Of a stretch of DNA of 64,000 nucleotides, positions 11,101-22,277 are shown piece by piece. Source of the DNA: Casuarius casuarius (Eukaryota; Chordata; Aves; Casuariiformes; Casuariidae). The stretch covers positions 374,743-438,742 of the forward strand of contig PTFA01000087.1 of the NCBI GenBank assembly GCA_003342895.1. Reading direction: 5' to 3'. How positions within the stretch are numbered: position 1 is the first letter of the stretch; every line of letters starts with the position of its first letter. The notes beneath the pieces are model-generated. The model had not been told where the DNA came from. It saw nothing but the letters and a program-made list of their open reading frames with translations, and ran no database searches. The position numbers and the translations under genes were made by a program.

Positions 11101-13561
11101 TTTTCCTTCATGTGTACCGACTCTCAGGAACAGATTCTAGAGGACAACTCTTGAACCTTACTGTGGGAAATAGAGGTTGCTTTTTTTGAGAGATATCTAG
11201 AGCCTAAGGAAAGTGCATTTGCTGAGCATGTAGAAGCATGCAATCAGCAGGGAAAATCATTCAAGATGAGGGAGCATTTCAAAATCCTTTCTTTGCCTAA
11301 CGCTGGCAGTAAATGTCGCACTTGAAATATTGCAAGGAAATTCAGTTAGTCTGCTTAGGAGAACTGTGAAATTAAATCCAGTAATTAACAGAGAGATTTT
11401 CGCTCTTAGAATGTAAAATACAGCACCACGCGTGACAATTTCTAATAATTTGTATTTGTTTGTGGATAAGAATGAGGGCAGAGTTTAAAATAATGCAAGG
11501 GACTTCAGTGAAAGGAAAAACTTATCGTTCAACAGCACTTCTTCCTAGCAAGGATCCCCTGCCCCTTTTGGAATGATGCTGGTCTCTCTATGGACACTTC
11601 AGTCCACATTAGTAGATCATGTTTTGCAAAATGGGGGCCCAATGAACGGGCTAAAAGAATTCAACCTTATTGCTTATGCAAAGAGTGATGTTAAGTAGAT
11701 ACAATAGAAGTACAGGGAAAGGAATACAGAACTTGCCTGATCATTCAACCGTAAGGGTGTGCTGAAAGATTTTATTCTGAGCCTACTCCAGCACAGCTCT
11801 ACAGTGAAAGCTTGTGCATTGGGTCTACAGAAGTCTGATTACTGTGCACACCGTGCACTAGCTCTGCAATGAAGTCATTCAGTAGTCTGATTAAAATAAC
11901 ATCTTCTAATTCCCTTTTTGTTGTAATTTACAGTCTCTCTCCTTTGGCTGAACCTGCCAGCCATCCTGGAGGTGAACAAAGAGAATGTGCTAAAGTTGCC
12001 AATTCTGGGGCCTGGTGTGAGAGAAAGCTTTTGTTTCCAGAGGTTGTATTTACTCTGGAGACAGTTAATCAAAGCTCCGCAGAGCATTGTAATTATGCTG
12101 TTACTTTCCTATGGGTATGAACTCTCAGTGTCTGATCCCCATGACTGTCTTTCAAATTAGCTGCAATAAGCTAACCCAGTTGTAACTTACACTAGCACTG
12201 GTTAAGAAAGATTCAGGCTTTCTCAAAGTGGCTTTAGATAATTAAATTACATCACTAGGGTTGTTATATTTCATATTAGCACCATGGACACCAGCTAACT
12301 TTCCTACACAGCTGAAATGAGTATCAGGAGTACTCCAGCAGAAGAACATTTAACATTCATAGCCCAAGAGGGGAGTCGAGGGGAGCCAATTCCACAGAGC
12401 ACCAAGGAAGCAAACGTTTGGGACAATATGATTGATTTATCAAATGTGTAGCAAAATTAAGAGACAATCCACCCAGAGGCACCCAAAATGAGCAGGTGAT
12501 AAAGGTGTGTGAATTAGATTTTCTGACCTTCTCAATTTATTAAGCTTCCTCTTTCATACCAGATGGCCTCCAACCATAAATGAAAATTGCACACACTGAA
12601 TCAGTCTGATGAATCATTTGTCTTTCAAAAAGCACACAGAAAACTTTCTCAAAAGTACTCCAGTGACTCCAATATACATTTTTTTCTTCTCCAGGTACAG
12701 CTGAACAAAATCATAAATTATTTCAAACTAACAGATTTCTCGAATTGTTCTATTACACAGTGTCTAAACTCTGAGTTTTAGTTAAAGAGTCTAAGACAAG
12801 GCAAAACTACACTGAAGCTAGCCATGTTACTGAAGCTCTAACAAATCTAGTTGAAAGCTTTGCTATGAAGCACTATACTCTATTTTCTTTAAAGAATTAA
12901 ATATGGAGGGAGTTTGCTTCATAGAAAAATGGTGTGCTACTTTACATGCAAATATTTTAAGCCTCTTTTGAAATACAGATACTTGAATAAACAGATTTGT
13001 AAAGCTAGTAAAGTTTTTTTTTTTTTAATAAACTAGCATGGACTCGGTTGCCAGTTATCCTAGATAAACATTAAATATGAAGATCATTCATTTATTTTAA
13101 ACTGTTATTTATTTTTTAAATGGTTCCATTACACAAATGCAAACAAAGTACACCAGAAACAGAACACTGCAAGAAGTCCCCTGGGCACTGCCTGTGTGCG
13201 TATATCCAGCTCAGAATATGCCTTATGGGCATTGAACTCCAAATTATTTCAGCCTATCTCCTTGGAGAGGATGCTGCTGTATCTAGGATCAGTTCTGGGT
13301 GGTCTCCAAGTGCATTAGAGAGACTATTTTAATACAGATAATTTAACACTGTAAAGTATTTAGTGACTCTTTGGGGAGTGATAATAGTGAGAAAACTGCA
13401 GTATTTAATACAGCTCCTTCACCATGTCTATGAGATGAACCACACCAACACCTACCTACGTCACCTTCTGTTTGTTTGGACTAAACTTTAGCCAACTCGT
13501 TCCAGTTTTAGTTAGATGCTAAAACTGGGAAATGAGCACCCTGTGCCAGCCTATCAAGTTC
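8136..13561. other. Long non-coding stretch, no gene recognised
   Basis: No exon-like or domain-bearing frame was seen. It holds a short (AC)n tract at 8935-8953 and a T12 tract at 9516-9527. The part at about 9000-10330 is richer in G+C than its surroundings and has overlapping open frames on both strands, with no recognisable product. The rest is AT-rich and featureless to my reading. Confidence 0.5.
8935..8953. repeat. (AC)n microsatellite, about 9 units
   Basis: Uninterrupted AC dinucleotide run read directly from the sequence. It is short and may be polymorphic. Confidence 0.95.
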
Positions 13562-13680
13562 TGGTGAATAGGGCTTTGGGCTGGGATTCAGAAGTTTGGA
13601 TTTGCTCCCCGAATTTACTGCTGACTTGTAGGCTTGGTTCACTTTGCTTCAATTTTAGCCTTTGTAATCCTCCAGCAAAC
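13562..13680 (+). mobile_element. Ancient amniote CORE-SINE (MIR-type), 5' portion
   Basis: Gggctgggattcagaagttt is followed by a ctgctgacttgtaggcttgg segment and then cactttgcttcaatttt. This follows the family's 5' to middle order (gggagtcaggactcctgggtt, then the TCTGCCACTGAC, CAAGTCACTT and CTCAGTTT blocks). The 3' CORE end is missing here. Open frames overlapping this stretch on both strands are by-products of the repeat. Confidence 0.55.
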
Positions 13681-14593
13681 TCTTGTAGAAATATCTGCAA
13701 CTGTAAGCAAACTGGGATTTCTTGTGTGCTACAGCACCAAATCCAAGCAGCAGCGGCAAAACTGATGAGACCATTCTGTGAACTACAAGTGGGAGGATGA
13801 GTACATCCTAAAGCCTGGAAACAGATCCGAACCCAGCTGCTCTCCTGCTCCCAACAGGAAAGCGCTGGGGTAGTGCAATTACACTCCACGTTCCCCATTG
13901 TGGTCTGCAAAGAACTGCCTCATCACATGGTATTTGCTCCTTCATTTCTGAGCAGCGGAAACCATGAACTGATGATATACAATATCTCTTCTGGTTTCCC
14001 AGTATTGCATTTCAATTAAAACCATTGCAAGAGATACTACAGAAGCACAAATTATGCTCGGAAACAGCAGGGAAGGTGATCTGTGATAGAAGCTCTGTAT
14101 TAAAACGTAGTCTGCCACAGGAATTAAAGCAAACCAAGTCTCTGAGAGACAGCAGAGGAGAGCAATTCAACCATACTCTAGAAGCCAGTGTATTCAAATG
14201 CATTAACAAAAGATTACAGTCAATTGTAAAAGAATGCTTGAGCACAAAACCCTTTCATATCATCAGAAGATGACTGTGATCTAACAAGACTAGCTCAATA
14301 TCCACCTGAAGCACTCGCGATTTAAGTTTATTCACTCTTGTGTACTGATTTTAAATCCAAGTCAACATCTGAGAGAAAGCTGCCTCTAACTAAACATGCC
14401 AATGCTTATCCTGTGTGCTTAACTCCTCCTGTGCTAACCTACACAGTACTGATAAAGTAACAGAAGTGATTCTAAACCACAAACAGTTAAACAGTCAGTG
14501 GTTTATTTCCTTTTTGTAGTGCTGTTCTTTGAAATGGCAGTGTTTTGACTTATTCTTTGTTAGAAATTAAGATTGTGTCACTGAAAATCTATG

Positions 14594-14665
14594 GTGAGAT
14601 CTGTCCCCTACTGAATGGCAAAACTCCCAGCAACTTTAGCAAGGCCAGGAACAGATTTCATCCCC
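14594..14665. mobile_element. Small palindromic non-autonomous element (old amniote MITE-like repeat)
   Basis: The ends are imperfect inverted copies. The left end gives tgagatctgtccc, and the reverse complement of the right end gives tgaaatctgttcc, which is 11 of 13 matching. The centre, ctgaatggcaaaactcccag, matches the middle of a palindromic repeat I know from turtle and bird sequence. About 72 bp is typical for such an element. It has no coding capacity and would have moved using an enzyme encoded elsewhere. Confidence 0.6.
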
Positions 14666-15894
14666 TGTATCTATAGCAACTCAGAGGCATAAGTTGCATC
14701 CATGGGATCTTAAAGTCAGAAAGCAATGGGTGGCAATCATAATGAAGCTATTTTTCCCAGGATTCTTAGAAAACAAAAGACAAATAAATAGAAATCTAGA
14801 ATATTTTAACATTTCATTTCCCCAGCTCCTCTTCACAAGCAGCTACAAGTCCTCAGAGTTTCCCATTGCCAGTGGTCAATGATATCATTCACAGTGATTT
14901 TTCTACACCCTTCATTCGCTGGCCTTTCTTAGGGCTGTTACGGTTTCCTGTGGGCTTTGGTTTGATTTGTGTTTTTCTTGGCTGCAAGCTGAGCTGAAAA
15001 TATGAGGCTATTTCAGGCAAAAAGTATTAGAAAACAAACAAACAAATAAACTGCTTTTTCAGCCCCTATGGCCGCACCCCTAAACTTTCTGTCATTCAAC
15101 CCACTTAGCAATTTTTTTTTAAAGACTTGTTATTCATTTATTTGTTCAGTTAAAACTGTAGGAGTATGAGGCAGCCAGAAGATAATTACACCGACTGTAA
15201 TTTGGCAATAAAATTCAAGTTCTTTCAAAAAGTGCCAGAGATACTTAAAGTAGCACAGGCCTTGACCAGCACCTTGATTTCTTTTATCCAGAATCAGCCT
15301 CCTCTTGTCACACGATGCCACTTAACATCATAGTGAGGCACTGGTTCAGGCCTGGAAAAGTAGCCTTTATCCTGATTACCAGCAGCATCTCCTGCACAGC
15401 CTGGGTGTTCTCTTTGGGCTTTATGTCCCATTGCTTCCCCTACAAGCAGGGTCTGATGAGATTGCGGGATTAGGTGATACCACAACGAGTAGTAAAGGCT
15501 ATGGTTCTCTCTAGAACCCCCTTTTTCCTTCTCAGGAAACTTTCCAAGCTTGCCATAGTACAAATTGACATAGTATTTTAACAGACTGTCTATATCTATG
15601 TGGACCTCCAGAGGTATAATTGAAAGAATATTCTAATATTCAATTAGTGATATTTTTCAACTGGTACGAGTCTAACACTGTAATCATGACATTATGGGAC
15701 ACTTGCATATTTTGATGTGGTCTTTTTATAATAATATACAAGGCAATGGCATCATTCTGTTCAACTGAAAATCTACATGGTGGCATTGAATCTAAATTTT
15801 TCCAGTTGCTGAAATGAATCTCACCATTAAAAGAAAAGAGAAGAAAAAGTCCCCAAGTAAGTTGTATTTCTAATTTGTTGAAAGCTGTACTTAA

Positions 15895-15924
15895 CCCCCC
15901 TCCCCCAAAAAACCCCAGCCTCCC
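15895..15924 (-). other. Canonical G-quadruplex motif on the minus strand
   Basis: Four C runs of 6, 5, 4 and 3 are separated by 1, 6 and 5 nt on the plus strand. The minus strand therefore fits the G3+N1-7 rule four times. No gene or promoter is recognisable next to it. Confidence 0.7.
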
Positions 15925-16251
15925 GCTCCTAAACCCAGAACTCTAGATTTACCCAGTCCCCCTCACATGTTATGGTGACACTCATGAAGCAACTTTAAAT
16001 TATTATTATATTATAAGATGATGGTTATTGCAATTGATATTACTTAGAACTGCATTCCTTCTTAGAGCAGAGAGGCACATAGTAAAGTGCAGACCAGTCT
16101 ATGTTTTGCAAAACTACTTTGAAGTAACGATATAAAATGGTTCAATAAAATAGTTTCCTATTTTGCCTGTGGGATGTGGGAAGTACAGGGTGCGAGATGA
16201 TCTGAATTTTGTGCACTGTCTTTTGATACATTTGCTGAGGAAGTCACTTAT

Positions 16252-16325
16252 GCTCTGATCCAGCAAAGGAGGTAAGCATACAAACAACCCCTCTGATACA
16301 ACAGGGCTTGTCTGAGTCATCACTA
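16252..16325. mobile_element. Possible fragment of an old palindromic amniote repeat
   Basis: The segment gctctgatccagcaaaggag followed by gtaagcat resembles the arm of another small palindromic repeat family, whose ends read like a GATCCAGCAAAGCACTTAAGCAT block. The second arm is not clear, so this is tentative. Confidence 0.25.
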
Positions 16326-17414
16326 CTTAGGGTAAAGGTTGGAGCTTTTGAGGGTACCCACAACCTGGCTGATTCCTGGAGAGTTTTAATGTGATTACTG
16401 TTTTGGAAACATGCAGTTTATGGCTTTAACAATCTACTCAAGGTTATTCAACAACCAGGAAACTTGTGAAAAAGCCATGAGTATTTAGCAACCCCTTCGT
16501 CACACGGCCAATTGTCAGAGGTGCACAGCTGAATGATTCTTCTTGCTGTTGTTCTTGCTGACCTAGCCGCCAGATCAGACTGTCACTCAGCAGCAGAGGA
16601 ACCAAACAGTTTGAACACTGAACCCTAAGTGTGTATCCAAGCCACCCCTTCACTAAAGAGCCCTTCATTTAGTAAGGTTGGAAGAATTTCTAGTAAAACA
16701 CAAGCCGTTACCCCTCAATCTCTGTAGCGCTAGAGTTGGTAACTTGGATATCGTCAAGGCAGTTCTTCCAGAAAAGTCTTTGTCTGAAGACATCAGGAGA
16801 CTGAGGACACCTTGCTTCCTTTAGCATTTTGTTGCAACACATAATTACTCTTCATTTAATCATTTGCTCCAGTTGCTCCAGTAACCTATTACAGAATCAG
16901 CCCAGTGACACCTACCCACCTGTACACAAGCTTAAAGAGCTTCAGAGAAAACTATGTAAACTATTTTATCTCTGCTTTTCATCTGCAGCTGACATCTCTG
17001 CAGCCTTGCTAAAGCTGCTTTGATCTCATTTTGGCCAGCTTCTATGCCATCTTTTACTTCATTTTGGGAAGATTCTGTTGTTTCATTTTTAGGGTTATTT
17101 TATGCCAAACTTCTTGTAATTTCCCAAAGTGATGCCTACTTCTAAGTTCCTAAATCCTTGTTTGAACACCTCAGTAACTGCTTTTGGTTTTCTCAGATTT
17201 TCAGTATAAGGTATCTTCTGAGATATCAGGTGCAAGCCCAGCTTTATGGGAAACATAAGTCTTGTTTTCATGTCCCTAAATAGGAAACTAGAATTATAGG
17301 TTTTCTTTCATGGGTTTAAAGATTTTGAGGAGAATGCCTATACACTGGATTATAATTCCACAGCACTAGGCAGCAATTGCTAAAGTTGTCATAAACATTT
17401 TAAATCTCTACCAG

Positions 17415-17450
17415 TCAACAAGCTACTTGCTTGTTGAGAAGCAAGTAGCT
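17415..17450. repeat. Two overlapping, mutually exclusive perfect hairpins
   Basis: Stem A pairs 17421-17432 (agctacttgctt) with 17439-17450, 12 bp perfect with a 6-nt loop. Stem B pairs 17415-17423 (tcaacaagc) with 17429-17437 (gcttgttga), 9 bp perfect with a 5-nt loop. The two share bases and cannot form together. No gene context was seen, so any function is unknown. Confidence 0.9.
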
Positions 17451-17744
17451 GGGTAAAACCAATGCCCTTGATGGCACAGGATCAAAATCTTAAGAGATGT
17501 CTATATGGCACAAAGCAGGGTCTCATGGAAATACTTATGAGACCTCTAAACGGTACCAGAAGTGGGTGTGTGCCACATGTATACATTGTGGTGCTATAAT
17601 TTCACCAACTTTCAAAGTATTTCTGGACTATAGCACATTACATTAGAAATAGATTTCAAACTTTTATCTAGTATATGTGTGTTCTACCATCATAATGATC
17701 TATTTTAGAATATTTCATATATTTAACCTTCACTCTATATGACA

Positions 17745-17810
17745 GGGAATATTATTACTTCCATTTAACAGACAGGAAACTGAACCGCCAAGCCTTTTAA
17801 AGTTAACCTG
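17745..17810 (+). mobile_element. MIR-type SINE fragment
   Basis: Tattattacttccatttaac followed by agacaggaaactgaa follows the MIR segment that reads like TATTATCCCCATTTTACAGATGAGGAAACTGAGGC. Only this part is recognisable, and the flanks have decayed. Confidence 0.5.
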
Positions 17811-18929
17811 CATTATTACCTTCATTGATGAATGAAGATAACAGAGTAAACCTAGTTTCTTTTGTGAATTTTAGGCTGATGGCTCTCCAGCCTCTAAACA
17901 AAATGACATTCTTTTCAGATTGAGAGGTACTGACACCCGAATTGGCTTCATCACCTCGGATATTATTTAGACATTCATTTCAGTTATGACACTGGAAATG
18001 TGACGCATAGCTTTCTAATACCTTCCCAAATTTACCCATGAGAATGGAACAATTTATTCTACAGTTGCTTAGGAAAGAGCACCTCAGCCCAAAGGACCAT
18101 AAAATATGGCCCAACACCCACACATCAGCGTAGGAAAAACGTGGGCAGAAGTTATGTTGCAGAAATGCTCCTACTGGGGCTGTGTTAATTTGGGAGCCAA
18201 TTTCCTGGGTTAACTTTGCTGTGATGACCACTGTAGTGTACTAATGACCTCTGTGGTTACAGAAGAAATTTGTAATGAAGCTTACCTTTGAACCCAGCTA
18301 TTTCACTTCTTAACCAAGGTCCTGACTTCTGATCTATCCTTCCTCTCAAAACAATCACTATGCAGTGTTACTTTCTATCATCAAAATGTGCACCTTCAGG
18401 ACAAGTAAGCTATCAGGCAGAAAGTTTAAAGTGATGGTAACCAAGCTGCATTTCCAAGTAATATGAACAATTCGGAAACAGTAGGACTTACTGGCAAGAC
18501 TAGCAAAACTGGGCATACAACATAACATGCTGGGCACAAAGCAGGGCAGCCACAGGCCACAGTTTAAGACTACTGAGGACCTGCCAGAAGGTGAAACAGG
18601 AGAAAGGTTCCTCCTCTCAGGGACAAATCAGAGAAGCAGTTAGGCCCTGGCCCTGCACCTCTGATTAAAGGATTTTCTCTATGTATACATGCAGAGAATA
18701 CACTGACTAGCTTCACTTGGCAGGAGTAACCATGACTCTCTTGGTTGCTAACTGGGCTCCAAACTCGGCCTCCCCACTGTCTTGCTAGATACCCATGGCG
18801 GGGAAACAAGGAGCATCTCCTCCAGGTCTGACAACTGCTGCACACGTAGCTGCCTCCAACCCTATGGACTGGCCTCACCAACCACTTAGCAGCAGTTTTC
18901 GGTCAAATCCGTTTGTAATTAGGTATTTT
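17811..18929. other. Non-coding stretch, partly GC-rich, no gene recognised
   Basis: The last 400 bp (about 18540-18900) is richer in G+C than its surroundings and has a 103-codon open frame on the minus strand (18570-18881). The translation is rich in Ser, Gly and Arg and has no family resemblance. It abuts a CR1 fragment but does not itself look like CR1. Confidence 0.5.
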
Positions 18930-19028
18930 CACAGAATCACAGAATAGTTGAGGTCGGAAAGGACCTCTGAAGATCATATGGCCAATGCCCCTGTGCAGAC
19001 AAGAACCTCCCTGCTCAAGCAGGAGGAT
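18930..19028 (-). mobile_element. CR1 LINE, 3' end fragment
   Basis: The plus strand reads cacagaatcacagaatagtt, then gaggtcggaaaggacctctg, aagatcat and ctccctgctcaagcagg. This is the reverse complement of the avian CR1 3' untranslated end with its terminal 8-bp ATTCTGTG-type repeats, so the element lies on the minus strand. It is a short 5'-truncated copy, as nearly all CR1 copies are. The reading-frame part is not recognisable beyond about 19028. Confidence 0.85.
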
Positions 19029-22000
19029 ACACTATCTAAAGTCATTACTCAGTGGCTGAAAAATGGCACCTGTGATGGCATATGTTAGGGAGTGGGACTG
19101 TCACAAGACATACTAATTCCTATGTACTGCTACCAGACTGTGCATGTAATGTTCTTGTCAATGGTCACCTTGATCAACTTGGAGGACTACAGTTGTGAGG
19201 CTGTGAGCTGGATAGGTCCTCCATGGCCTGCTTTCATCTTTGTGGTACACAGGTTTGCCCTTGAAACCGTGGGCACTGGAGGAGGCTGGAAAACCCTTTT
19301 CCACCTATGGAACTGGTGCCTGATCCACCCCTCGCCCCAAAGGGGCTGTGCTGCACTGGGACTGCCTGACTCACCGACCTCACCTGGCACAAACTGCACC
19401 TTGGCTGTGCTGTTACCATTGCGAGGCCTCTAGGACAGCGGACAAGATCAGGACATCAAAGTCACCACCACATGAACCAGGCTGTTCTCCACTGGCCTTA
19501 ACACTGGTGTGCGCACAAGACACACTAGCAGCCAAAGCCTAACAAAAGGCCAGCTGATATTTCTCTTGTTCTTTTTAAGCTGTTGTTGCTACTCAAACTT
19601 GGACTGGGTTGGATGCGCTAGTCATAACAACCTGACAGAGATTTCCCGTAAAAAGGGAAAACTTTGTAAACAACCTTAAAGATTTTCTCTTTGGAGTACG
19701 CTTGTCATCATCTATGATGCAGGAAATAAGTTGTTAGAAAGCTGTATTAGGCTGATTAGATTTCCTTCATATCCCTACCTCTCCTGGTTACTCTAAGGGA
19801 GCCAACACACTAAGAAGTTGGAGGAAAACTTGATTTTGATCACTGCCTGCCAACAAAAACTTGGAGGCTGCATAAATTTAGAATACTTTCCATATGTCTG
19901 CCCCGATGGATGGCAAAAGATCTCCTAGGAGCTTATTCACTGTAGTTTTTAAATGAGGAAGGTGTGATTTCAAGCTTTGTTGCATTTCACCTCAAAAGCA
20001 TTACTAAACATTTTCATCACAAAAAAGATACAAGCATATTTATTCATATATATTGCTCTAGGGATCTGATGAATAAGGCACTCTAATACTTGTTTTTACT
20101 CATGAAATAAGTCATCATTTTTCCACTGGCAACACCACAGATAGATAACTAGCACAGGAGTGACCATTTTTACTTTTATGTAAATTGGTTTTTTTGGGGG
20201 GGGAGGGGAAGCTAAAGGTCTCTTGCTCCCCCGTTCCCACTTGCAGTAGTCATATAGCACATTTCTGTGCCATGTGATGCTCTTCAAAAGCCTGCGACCT
20301 TTTTTGGTCACACAGCAATGCTGTGGTATAGTTAGACTTGGTAGATGTTGCCCTGCCAGGCACAGGTAGTGAGATAAGAGGAAATGTCAGAACTGAATGG
20401 CTTAGATGTGTTCTTTGAGAAGTAGTAAAAGGCAGCCTTCAAGATGGGATTAAAACCAGGTTAAAAAGAGACACTTTTAAAAGAGCCATTGCTCCTTGCA
20501 GTGCTAGATGTAAGTGAAGAGCTTGCTAGCATGACTTCTCCATGATATGGGATAATGTCTTCTCTGTGTGGCAACTCAAGTAATTTGACTTGATAAGCTA
20601 AGAACTGTACTTCAAGGGTTCCTCTTCCCTTCCTGAGTCTGAAAACAACTGTGGCATTAGAACAGGGAAAGCTGACATTACATTCTTAGGGACATAGTCT
20701 CAATGCCTTTGGTTCACTCCAGTCATGTCCTGTGTTAATCTAGGATAATGACATGCTACTCCAATTACTGGAAAGCTTCACTGAAGTCAAGGAAAAAAAA
20801 ATCAGTGTTATGTGAAAACAATCTTGAATCAATGTTATGCTAGAGCATCAAAATGTTCCAGATGGATTGCAATGACCAAAAGTGCAGCATGTCAGCTACA
20901 TAGGAAACCTCTGCTGAGTTTCATTTGCTGATTTTTCTTCCTTTCCCTCCCCCATTTTGGTCTTCCTCACCCCCACCTTATTTTTATCATGTTCTTTTAC
21001 CACTGTTCTCAAAGATCCCCATCTGAGTTTGGTTCCTTTGGAACAGAGCCCTGCACATAAAATTATCTAAAGCAATCTTCCTTTTATTCTAATACTGACA
21101 TTCATAATCCTCTAAGGACTTAAAAGAAAAAGAAGAAATAATATCAATTATGGGAAAAAAGCTTTCATAAACTGAAAAAGGGGTTTGATCTGTTAAAATG
21201 CAATTTTAAAAATTCAGGCATTTGCATAACATTTCCCAGGCTAATCCCCAACATAATTCAAATGAGATGCTTTAGCATACAGAAAATAATAGAAATTCTT
21301 TCTATAGGACCAAAACAGAAGGTTTTGTTTATTTAAAATAATTGCAGCTGTGAGATAAAGAATTTCAGCTGCACCAAACAACCAGTCTTTGGTCAGATGT
21401 TAGAAAAATTGCTTCTATTTTCCTTTTCATTCTTTGTATAATAGAGAGGTGACTATAAAGAAAAAGGAAACCAGCAAGTCTGTTCAGTTTTTGACTATTT
21501 CAGATCTTGAAAGGCACAGGGTCACCTGTACTCCCTTTGAGGGTACAGGAAGAGACAAAAAAAGATGCCTTGCACAAGTAAGAGGAGCACATCCTCCTCT
21601 TCCTCCTCTCCAGACAGGTGGTTTATGACCCTCAAGATATCTTCTGAAAACAGGTTTAGCTTGTGCTGACACCTAATTCTCCTACTTCGCAACTATGCCA
21701 TTAGAATCAGGAAGATGCTGTATGCAAACAATTTATGGTAGGTAAGATCCTGCCAACATATGAGACCTTTAATTAGAATTAAAGATTTGCTTTAAACCAT
21801 CACTTGAAAACAGAAGCACTTTAGAAATAGATCTAAAACCTAAGAACCATGGTTCTTCCCCCTACTTTTATCTCTGCACTGGCTTCAATGCGTATCACCA
21901 TAAAAACTTCAGCTTTGCAATTTCATTTAAAGGTTAGTATTTGGGAAGATTTAGCTTAACTCCATGTTTTAAACGTACGTATTGTTCCATGTTCACTGAA

Positions 22001-22202
22001 ATAGTTTTCGAACAAACAAAATCTTCAAGCCTATTTCCCACTTCTCTGAAGAGCCAACTAGGAGAAATCATGAGGTCTGGTAGCCATATGTTTTTTAATA
22101 GCTGTGACAGCTCTAGGAATCATGAATCTAAATAATACTTTTATAACATGGCTTTCTTGTTCAAAATGAAGAACAGAGACCTAATTCTTCCTCCAAGCAC
22201 CT
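19029..22202. other. Non-coding stretch, no gene recognised
   Basis: The part at 19090-19540 is GC-rich with overlapping open frames on both strands (for example 19092-19433, 113 codons). No domain is seen, and several frames open at once on both strands, which argues for composition rather than coding. Beyond 19560 the sequence is AT-rich and plain. A T7G8AG4 run lies at 20189-20208. Confidence 0.5.
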
Positions 22203-22277
22203 GCAGTTAAGAGTCAGAACTGAGACTAAGATTCACAATTCTCAACTCTTGGTCTTGCTGCTCCTCTAGATCAAGGC
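22203..22277 (+). mobile_element. Possible MIR-type SINE fragment, 3' part
   Basis: Gcagttaagagtcagaactg followed by agactaagattcacaattct and caactcttggtcttgctgctc follows the 3' part of the amniote MIR family (GTCAGTGGCAGAGCCAGGA, then GAACCCAG, CTCCTGACTCCCAGTCCTGTGCT). It is diverged, with no other part visible. Confidence 0.4.

Larger units (their letters stand above)
13681..17744. other. Long non-coding stretch, no gene recognised
   Basis: No coding evidence. It contains the palindromic element at 14594, an (AAAC)n-like run at about 15031-15049, a C-rich G-quadruplex motif at 15895 and the overlapping hairpins at 17415, listed separately. A 9-nt direct repeat (ttgctccag twice) lies at 16864-16881. 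Confidence 0.5.
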
